Positions 57,666 to 64,000 of a stretch of DNA of 64,000 nt are shown here, piece by piece. Position numbers and translations under genes: made by a program. Position 1 is the stretch's first letter. Every line of letters starts with the position of its first letter. The DNA comes from Batillaria attramentaria (taxonomy: Eukaryota; Mollusca; Gastropoda; Batillariidae). The notes under the pieces are model-generated. The model ran no database searches. It was not told where the DNA came from and saw nothing but the letters and a program-made list of their open reading frames with translations. The stretch lies in the NCBI GenBank assembly GCA_018292915.2, contig JACVVK020000457.1, positions 295,001 to 359,000 on the forward strand. The letters run 5' to 3'.

Positions 57666-59155
57666 CTTGATTTTGGTCCGTACAGGGCTGTGATCATGAA
57701 AAGGAGTACATTGCAGCGCAAGGTGGGGAGACCAGCATTGTTTTGATTTTTATATTAAACAATTGGTCAGTAGACCAACAAGTGTTTATCGTTTTCAAAT
57801 GTAGCTTCATTGCGCCACCCATGCACCTACACCAATTTCCTTTTACTTCCTTTTATTTTTTCCTCTCTCCCTCTGATCCCCCCTCCCCCACCCGCCATTC
57901 TCCCAACTCTCTGTCTCTGTCTGTCTGTCTGTCTGTCTGATAGGAGATTGTGCACGTATCCAGGGGCACATGGTGACAAAACCTGGTATGTTTCTAGGGC
58001 CAAAGAAGAACACTCTGGGGGACTTTTGGAAGATGGTGTGGCAAGATCACGTGACCCACATCGTCATGCTGACCAACCTGGTTGAAGGAAACAAAGTAAG
58101 GAATCAGTTTCATACACTTTCTATACGCGTCTTTTGTTCTGCATGTAAACACCATTGATGATGATGATGATGATATGATGACGACGACGACGACACGAAT
58201 GTGATTACGATGGCTATGACGACGATTACTGCTACGACGACGATGGTGATGATCATGACGACGACGACAATGACGATGATGATTACATTCGTTTCCCGCA
58301 GAGAAAATGTGATGAGTACTGGCCACCTGTAGGAAAGAAACAACGGTACGGTAGTGTTGACGTTACAGGCTTGGATGCGCAAGAAAACGCTGACTACATC
58401 GTCCGACGCTTTGCTCTGAAAGCTGCAGAGGTGAGAACTACTGCGGATTAGATTGAAAAAAGATTGGGCCAATGACCCCCCCCCCCCCCCCGTCCTTCCT
58501 CCTCCCCGGGCAGGAATATTTCAGCTGGAGAAATCAGTCTTTAATTTTAATTCAAAATGTTACTTTTATCTGAAGAGAAGCCGTGACATGCCGAAGGTGT
58601 GTTATTGGGTATTAGCTGTTGTTTTTATATCAAATCGAGATCTGATGTTCTGGAATGTAAACCGTGACTTTCAACTGGCCGAAAATGAAACTGAAGTACG
58701 TTGAGGGAACTCAGGCACAGACCTGTAAATAAAGCACTGTTCACAGGATGACAGCACCCGCCATGTGACCCAGTACCACTACGTCACGTGGCCCGACCAC
58801 TCCGTGCCCGCTGCCACGGCTCTTGTGGACTTCTGGCGGACTGTCACCACCAGTCACCACAACTCACCATCACCGTCACCGCTCTTGGTACATTGCAGGT
58901 ACGTTTCACAGACGCTGTCATATTTTGAAGTAACGATTTTCTGGACTGTAATCGGATAGAGGTGTATCGGTATGTTGCAGATGTATACATAAGACATCTA
59001 TGTAGTCGGGTAATTTCCTAAGCCTGTAAATCAATGACCTGTTGCCATGAAATAGGTTGCGGAATTTTTGTCACAAAATAGGGTCAAATTCACGTGCAGA
59101 CTCGCCTAGGGTGCTGTGTCGCATTGGGGTGCACTCGCTTGCATAAATATTTGTA

Positions 59156-59223
<68 letters not shown>

Positions 59224-62200
59224 AGATTTGCTGTGATAGATGTGATATTCGCAAGTTGATTATTATTTTGGGTTTTGTTTGTTGAGTTCTTGCACAGTCA
59301 TACCAAACCAATTTCATGTTGTTTCTATTGGCTTAGAATCTTAATTTGTCACTCTTATTTTGTTTCGAGCTGTGAGTCCAAAGACGATATTCCATTTTAC
59401 ACCTGCCATTTAATTGACAATAAAGTATTTTCGAATTTGAATTTGAATATCAAGTGTGTGCGCCAAAGGTTCCAGAACAAAACAGATATACAAAGTGTAA
59501 GTACCAAACCAGTGACTGATGCTTAATGGTGCACACATAACCACATGCAGCGCCGGTGTTGGGCGGTCCGGGACTTTCATTGGCCTGGACATCGCCATGC
59601 GTCACGCTGTCAGGGGTCACGTGGTCGACATCCGGGACATCGTGTCGCGCATGCGTGAAGATCGCTGCACTATGATTCAAAACCAGGTAAAACTCGCCCC
59701 GAGGTCCCCGTCGATGAAATCGTACTCGCGGTGGATACGATTTTACTGGCCAAAACATTGCCCACTACTCAGAAACAAATCAGTCTTATTAAATGATGAT
59801 GATGATGATGATGATGATGTCTTGTAACGCGCTGAAAAAACTCCATGCCCAGCATGCTCGTAGCGCGCGGGGGGAGGGGGGGGGGATGATAAGTTTTAAC
59901 AAAAAACAGGAGAAGGGGGTGGAGTCTGCAGGGGGGTGGGGGGGGGGTGGAGTCCGCATCAGAACTTTGAGAAGAGATAGGTCTTCAGGTGGCTCCTGAA
60001 GGATTCGGTGGAGGTGCTGGATTTCAGGGAAGGTGGCAGAGCGTTCCACAGAGCAGGAGCAGAACACTTGAAGGAGCGAGCTCTAAAGCGCTTCTTGGTG
60101 GTGTTATCGTGAAACCCAGGAATGGACAGGCGGGACTGAGATGAGGAACGAAGAGTACGGGGTGGAGTACATGAAGGGATGAGCTCGGAGAGATACTGTG
60201 GGGACTTTCCATAGACACAGGAAAACACAAGGGACAGAAGTTTGTGGTCAGTTCGAAGTTTGACAGGCAGCCAGTGCAGTTCTTTCAGGATGGGAGTGAT
60301 GTGGTCTGATTTTTTTGACACGTAGGATTTGTTTAGAACGGGAATAAATCAGTCATGATTTTTTTAGTGAGGCCACTGGTGCAAAACCCTAAACTTACTT
60401 GGTACGAATTGAGTTAAAATCATTTAAATTTTGATGACATGCCTCGAAGGAAGTAACGAAACAAATCCACCTTCAAATGCTTGAATTCACAGAGGAATAA
60501 AAATACATATGTGTCGTTCACATACACGCAGCAAAATGTTTTCTGTCTGAATAACTTTCACAATAATGTGCAGTAGTGTTCTATGCTGAAATGTTTTGTA
60601 TCTACTTGTCAACAGCAGCTGCCGTACATTTTACATATTCAGTTATAGAAAGACGTACGCAGAATCATTCGATTGCTTGTTCTTTTCATGGTTTTAAACC
60701 GCAGTCCCAATACCAGTTTCTGCACGAAGCCGTCGTAGAGGCGTACGCCGGTCGCAACACTCGATTGACACAGGAGGAAATCGAAAGCGTTTTCTCCACC
60801 GGCGCTGACAAAGACGTCTTTGCACAGCGTTTGCAACGAGAATTTGAGGCAAGTGATACCACAGTGTCTTAATCCGAGCAACATTTATCTTTGAAACCCA
60901 CTGTAGCATATTTAAAGGTGAATGGTGCGATTTACGGCGGGGAGCATGCGCAAAAGGCTAGATAGTGAATCCATCTTTACACCCCAGATGTTCCAATAAC
61001 GTGCTTGAACAGGAGAGCATTCGTCTGTATGATGATGATGATGATGACAAACGTAGTGACGAAAAATGCATACGCATGATGCATTACATACTATGCCCTT
61101 GCGCCACCTGGGTTTGATTTCTGCAAGCATCAACACATTATTGAATTAATTATAACTACATTCTTGCAGGTGCTGCAAATGATGACGAGGTTATTTCACA
61201 AAAGAAGTTACAGAGAAGCTCGGAGTGAGGAGATCAACAAGAACAGAAACCCCGACGTTCTACCAGGTATGTCATCTGAAAGTCACCAACCGCAACAATG
61301 GCCGACTGCAATAAGAAACAGATGGATTACAAAGTAAAGGTGGTAGGTAGGTGTTTGTGGGTTTAACGTCCTTTTCCACCACATACATGTGATATCAAAG
61401 ACGGGGTAACGATGAAAAAGCCAACACAAATATTTGGCTCCGGCCGGGATACGAACTTAGGACCCGAGCATAAGAAGTCCAAAGCTCTACCATTCGGCCA
61501 CCCCGGCTCCCCCGATTACAAAGTAAAGAATGTGCCACCCTCTAAACAAGCATTAACGTAGCTTTTTTGCCCTGATGGTAATTCATTTTTTTGTCTTCTC
61601 CAGACGACGAGCATATTATGTATTTATGATGGTAATTCATGATGGTAATTCATTTTTTTGTCTTCTCCAGACGACCAGCACATCATGTATTTATCCAGAC
61701 ACGTCCGTGGACGAAACCAGTACATCAACGCCGTCTACATGCCGGTAAGGGTAACCTATGAATAATGAAGTACTGGAAATGTTCAAAGCCTGGAAAACAG
61801 AAACGTAAATGCAGCTTTGACTCTTCGCACCGACTGATTGTAATGTGATGCTGTCCAGTGTGCACAATTCACACGAGCACGCGTGCATGAATTCAGTTTT
61901 GCGGCGGTATGGTCTAAGCAGTTGGCTAAAGCGCCTATATTCTTTTTCTTCTTCTTGTTAGAGGAGCTGGGGGGGAGCCGGGGTGGCCGAATGGTAGAGC
62001 GTTGGACTTCTAATGCTCGGGTCGTGAGTTCGAATCCCGGCTGGGGCCAAATATTTGTGCTGGCTTTTTCATCGTTGTCCCGTCTTTGATATCACCCGTA
62101 TGTGGTGGAAAAGGACGTTAAACTCCCAAACACCCACCCACCCTTAGAGGAGCTGGGATAGCCGAATGGTCTAAGCAGTTGACTAAAGCGCTTATATTAT

Positions 62201-63059
62201 TATTATTATTATTATTATTATCATCATCATTATTATTATCAGAGGAGCTGGGATAGCCGAATAGTCCATGCAGTTGACTGAAGTGCCTATGTTGTTATTA
62301 TTGTTTTTGTTGTTGTTGTTATTATTATTATTATTATAGGAGCTGGGATAGCCGAATCGTAGAGCGTTGGACTTTTAGTGCTCGGATAGTAAGTTCGAAT
62401 CCCGGCTGGGGCCAAATACTTGTGCTGGCCTTTTTCTCGTTGCCCTGTCTTTGATAGTACCAATATGCGGTGGAAAAGGACGTTAAACCCTCAAATACCC
62501 CCCCCCCAACACACACACCCTTATTGTTATTAGTAGTAGTAGTAGTGGCGGGAAAGTGGAGAAGGTACAGAAGAGGAGGGGAGTGGTAGACACAGGACGG
62601 CACCATTCAGCAAACGAAAAACACCCACGCATACAATCAATATGACTGAAATGCTTAGTCTCGTTTTGGCGACTGTACACGTTAATGTTAAAAATCTTGG
62701 CTAAGAACTCGCTGACATCGCGCGAGGTGCGAGCACAGTGCTCAACCGGCTGCCCACAATTACTGTGTTTGCAGACATTCAGTGACGCGTGTGGGAGTAT
62801 CCTGACCCAACTGCCCCTCCCCGACACGGTCGTTGATCTGTGGCGGCTCGTGGACGGAAATGACGTCAGGATTATTGTCTCCCTTGGTTCGGAACTCGAT
62901 GAAGCTGAGGTATTGTTGCAATAATGTTCTAGATTGAGTTTGGCGGTGGACCGTCTAGGCGTTCCTGGTGGTTCAGTTTGGTATTCCTCCCTTCCACCCG
63001 TCCCCCTTAATCCAACCCTTCAAACCCCTCCCCCTTCCTCTCAAAACAACAACAGCAGC

Positions 63060-63094
<35 letters not shown>

Positions 63095-63651
63095 CCAAAC
63101 CAAACCAAACCAAACCAAACCAAACCAACAACAACAACAACAACAAAACAGCAGAAAAACAACCCCCCAACCCCAAACAAACAAACAAACCACAACAACA
63201 ACAACAACAACAGCCCCCCCCCCCCAAAAAAAAAAAAAAAGAAAAGAAAAGAAAAAAAAAAACAGAAAAAGAAAAAAAGAAGACCCCCCTAAAAACAAAA
63301 AAAAAAACAACAAACAAAAAACAAACAAACAAACAATAACAACCAAACAAAAAACCCCAAACCAAAACAACAAAAAACAAAAAACAAACAAGAACCCAAA
63401 AATAAATGAACAAACAAACAACAAGAACGACAACAACAACAACAACAACAAGAGAAGAAAGCGTATATGTTTGTGACTCACCACATCTCCCTTTCTCTCT
63501 ACTTGAAAAAAAATGTTCACAGACTGGTGGTTGCTACTGGCCGCGAGTGGAAGGAAGACGCCTGGAAGCATGTCCTTACACCATCACCATGGTAACAAAG
63601 ACAGAACTTGGAGCATCCCTGACAGACTACTCTCTCAGTGTGCAGTTTCAG
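49432..63651 (+). CDS. Receptor-type protein tyrosine phosphatase with fucolectin and EGF domains, exons 1-21 (3' end outside window)
   Basis: Exons: 49432-49513, 50362-50598, 51351-51545, 52462-52593, 53016-53144, 53378-53506, 54639-54735, 55238-55374, 55741-56063, 56625-56712, 57268-57344, 57686-57722, 57998-58095, 58302-58430, 58747-58898, 59551-59686, 60705-60848, 61170-61266, 61671-61744, 62775-62909, 63523-63651. They give 919 codons with all phases consistent. Signal peptide 1-23 (LFWCALFVLMFLEVSC). Fucolectin/F5-8-type lectin domain about 28-171 (NVALNKTC...PYWEVDLG). Three Cys-rich EGF-like modules 172-301, one exon each. Transmembrane helix about 308-333. Cytoplasmic YATV motif at 415-418. 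D1 phosphatase about 465-774 with NDYINASYI, WPD (645-647), catalytic Cys680 in HCSAGVGRSGTF and the Q-loop region QYQFLHEA; it should dephosphorylate phosphotyrosine. D2 starts at about 775 and is cut by the window end. Phe511 replaces the usual Tyr of the KNRY loop. The intron after exon 17 is GC-AG. Confidence 0.92.
49863..50072. mobile_element. MITE with CAGG(G)GCGTAGGAA termini inside a (CATA)n repeat
   Basis: The left end CAGGCGCGTAGGAA and right end TTCCTACGCCCCTG are inverted repeats; CAGGGGCG-type ends are common among hAT-like elements. The core is a G/C-rich palindrome (GGGGCCCCC motifs) with an internal (TG)n array. CATA repeats flank both sides, so the target duplication cannot be delimited. 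It lies in PTPR intron 1. Confidence 0.7.
50820..51083. repeat. (AC)n and (CAA)n microsatellites
   Basis: About 95 bp of AC (50820-50915), then about 74 bp of CAA (51010-51083), in PTPR intron 2. The poly-Gln ORF across it is spurious. Confidence 0.95.
51720..52075. repeat. (AAAC)n, (AACAC)n and (AC)n arrays
   Basis: Tetranucleotide AAAC (51730-51860), pentanucleotide ACAAC (51868-51925) and AC (51990-52060) arrays in PTPR intron 3. Confidence 0.95.
52250..52408 (-). mobile_element. SINE family A, minus strand
   Basis: Reverse complement of the family A tail (GATGTCCTTTTCCGCCGCAT, GGTGATATCAAAGGC), middle (AAATATTTGGCCCCAGCCGG) and head (CCATTCGGCCACCCCGGCTC). AG repeats flank both ends. 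It lies 50 bp before PTPR exon 4. Confidence 0.9.
53180..53287. repeat. (TCA)n/(TCG)n trinucleotide repeat
   Basis: Starts about 35 bp after the donor of PTPR exon 5. Read through, it would encode poly-Ser, but the donor GTATGA at 53145 precedes it. Confidence 0.95.
54058..54575 (-). mobile_element. SINE family A (minus strand) split by a nested MITE
   Basis: The SINE tail and middle (54058-54179) and the remaining tRNA-like head (54522-54575, GAGCATTAGAAGTCCAACGC) are continuous in other copies. Between them is the element at 54180-54522. ACCCG occurs at both junctions, consistent with a 5-bp target duplication. It lies in PTPR intron 6. Confidence 0.85.
54180..54522. mobile_element. MITE-like inverted-repeat element (copy 2), nested in a SINE
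   Basis: Termini GGCCCGAGTGTAAAAGTCGA (left) and TCCGCATGTAAAAGTCGAGG (right, reversed) match the element at 5068-5330. The subterminal block AACCCTAGAGCTAGTTTAGT plus TCGAGGTTAGACT is the reverse complement of the one at about 5110-5150. The middle is A/CAA-rich low-complexity sequence, different from copy 1. Confidence 0.85.
54838..54880 (-). mobile_element. SINE family A tail fragment
   Basis: GTTTGGGAGTCTAACGTCCT followed by TTTCCACCATGTATGACATG, the reversed tail only. Confidence 0.6.
55463..55526. repeat. (TG)n microsatellite
   Basis: TG array in PTPR intron 8. Confidence 0.97.
56370..56515 (+). mobile_element. SINE family A, plus strand, diverged
   Basis: GGTAGAGCG, GTTCGGGTCGTGAGTTCTGA, GGGGCCAAATATTTGTGCTG, GATATCACCCGTTTGTGGTG and GACGTTAAACCTCC. 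Preceded by a poly-T run. It lies in PTPR intron 9. Confidence 0.85.
58150..58290. repeat. (GAT)n/(GAC)n degenerate trinucleotide tract
   Basis: Interspersed GAT and GAC triplets in PTPR intron 13, ending just before exon 14. Confidence 0.85.
59158..59220. repeat. (TG)n microsatellite
   Basis: TG array in PTPR intron 15; a repeat-derived fragment (about 59085-59145) precedes it. Confidence 0.95.
59797..60330 (-). pseudogene. LINE 3' fragment (CR1/L2/Rex-like), minus strand
   Basis: The minus strand from about 60321 reads HITPILKELHWLPVKLRTDH, then YLSELIPSCTPPRTLRSSSQ, ALWNALPPSLKSS, FRSHLKTYLFSKF and a stop. This is the well-known C-terminal tail of vertebrate and invertebrate LINE reverse transcriptases. 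A 3' UTR follows (GCGCGTTACAAGACATC) ending in (ATC)n at 59797-59820. It is a 5'-truncated insertion in PTPR intron 16; the remaining ~120 codons are uninterrupted. Confidence 0.85.
61348..61512 (-). mobile_element. SINE family A, minus strand, full length
   Basis: GGGTTTAACGTCCTTTTCCA, GATATCAAAGACGGG, AAATATTTGGCTCCGGCCGG and CCATTCGGCCACCCCGGCTC, all reversed relative to the plus-strand copies. It lies in PTPR intron 18. Confidence 0.9.
61574..61693 (+). repeat. Duplicated splice acceptor with first bases of exon 19
   Basis: GATGGTAATTCATTTTTTTG, TCTTCTCCAG and about 24 bases of exon (ACGAC.AGCA.AT.ATGTAT) occur at 61574-61626 and again at 61641-61693. The downstream copy is the functional exon 19 start. 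The upstream one runs into an in-frame TGA after LYL-type codons, so it can only act as a decoy. Confidence 0.9.
61795..61945 (+). mobile_element. Family D retroelement 3' end
   Basis: GGAAATGTTCAAAGCC-type start, CTCTTCGCACC, TGATTGTAATGTGATG and GGTCTAAGCAGTTGGCTAAA, then GCGCCTATATTC. Homologous to 43446-43690. Confidence 0.6.
61975..62143 (+). mobile_element. SINE family A, best-preserved copy
   Basis: GCCGGGGTGGCCGAATGGTA, GAGCGTTGGACTTCTAATGC, GTCGTGAGTTCGAATCCCGG, AAATATTTGTGCTGGC, GATATCACCCGTATGTGGTG and GACGTTAAACTCCCAAACAC. TTGGACTTCTAAT with the B-box resembles tRNA-Arg(TCT). Confidence 0.92.
62144..62510 (+). mobile_element. Mosaic array of SINE-A heads, (TTA)n tails and another SINE-A
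   Basis: GAGGAGCTGGGATAGCCGAA starts copies at about 62150, 62241 and 62337. The first two switch to GTC..GCAGTTGACT(A/G)AAG and the (TTA/TTG)n tail of family D. The third continues as a normal SINE A to 62510. Confidence 0.8.
63044..63460. repeat. (CAA)n, (AACC)n and A-rich low-complexity tract
   Basis: About 400 bp of CAA, CCAAA, AAAC and poly-A/C runs in PTPR intron 20, producing spurious ORFs on both strands. Confidence 0.95.
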
Positions 63652-64000
63652 GTAAGACATGAGTTCTGACAGTAGTGAACTTTAAAAGCACCGACGAATT
63701 TCACTTCGTTTTCGTTTCGTTTAGTTTCGGTCACGTTTTGCGCTAACGGCAGTCCAGTACAAAGACGGCTGTACAAACCTTTGCTTGAAATTACCAGAGA
63801 AGTAAAAATAAAACCAAATTAAAAAAAAAATTAAAAGCGACATAAAAGGGAGAGAAATCACTTAACTTTCACAAAGGACGGCACGGGTCAACGTTTCGGC
63901 TTTCGCCTTCCTCAGGACACAAACAAATGGGACATAACTTCAACAGACACAAGGTAACTCTGCTGACATACTGACATACACGGCGCGGCGGGGGAAAAAA
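63652..64000 (+). other. PTPR intron 21 (incomplete)
   Basis: Starts with donor GTAAGA after exon 21. Nothing coding was found to the window end, so the rest of D2 lies beyond. Confidence 0.6.

Noticed and set aside
59450..59758. Minus-strand ORF of 102 codons over the PTP signature exon
   Set aside because: Antisense shadow of exon 16, which carries the HCSAGVGRSGTF motif on the plus strand.
61975..62046. tRNA gene with TTCGAATCCC B-box
   Set aside because: A- and B-box are present, but the acceptor stem does not pair and the sequence continues into the repeated SINE body seen in about ten copies.
62934..63571. Asn/Lys-rich and Phe/Val-rich ORFs of up to 180 codons
   Set aside because: Low-complexity CAA/AAAC/poly-A tract in an intron.

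Overview
This is eukaryotic genomic DNA, most likely from a marine mollusc (probably a gastropod). Genes are split by many short GT-AG introns. The genes themselves are typical metazoan ones. Introns and intergenic DNA are crowded with CA/TG, AG, CAA and poly-A/C simple repeats, tRNA-derived SINEs, LINE 3' ends and palindromic MITE-like elements. The mollusc assignment is inferred from this repeat style and from the gene architectures; no species marker was seen.

Layout. (1) 1-2065: first coding exon of a Rab32/38/29-type small GTPase on the minus strand, running off the left edge, plus a MITE-like element (about 655-1325) whose core is a 29-bp minisatellite. (2) 2066-10803: intergenic, with SINEs, a LINE remnant with target-site duplications, and a foldback-type element near 5070-5330. 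(3) 10804-17092 (minus): a complete 7-exon adiponectin receptor (PAQR family; 415 aa) with all four zinc-site residues. (4) 17093-20375: divergent intergenic/5' region. (5) 20376-37912 (plus): a complete 15-exon LRRC74-like leucine-rich-repeat protein with two C-terminal EF-hands (646 aa). (6) 37913-43000: its long 3' flank, then a decayed tandem copy of the 5' half of the next gene. (7) 43042-47890 (plus): a 4-exon Shisa/CYYR1-like single-pass membrane protein with PPxY motifs and a cytoplasmic tail made largely of a 36-bp/12-aa tandem repeat. (8) 49432-63651 and beyond (plus): a receptor-type protein tyrosine phosphatase with signal peptide, fucolectin-like (F5/8-type) lectin domain, three EGF-like modules, one transmembrane helix, a complete D1 phosphatase domain and the start of D2. 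The gene continues past the right edge.

Exon boundaries were worked out by hand from splice signals, codon phase and conserved protein motifs. For the three large genes the exon lengths sum to whole codons and the phases agree across every intron. The genes form no operon. AdipoR and LRRC74-like are divergent; the Shisa-like and PTPR genes lie head-to-tail and both encode plasma-membrane proteins. The most noteworthy items are the lectin-EGF-PTPR receptor (with Phe replacing the usual Tyr of the phosphotyrosine loop, a GC-AG intron and a duplicated decoy splice acceptor), the tandem Shisa duplication with one decayed copy, compensated frameshifts inside the 12-aa repeat, a MITE nested inside a SINE, and a SINE-head/LINE-tail mosaic array.
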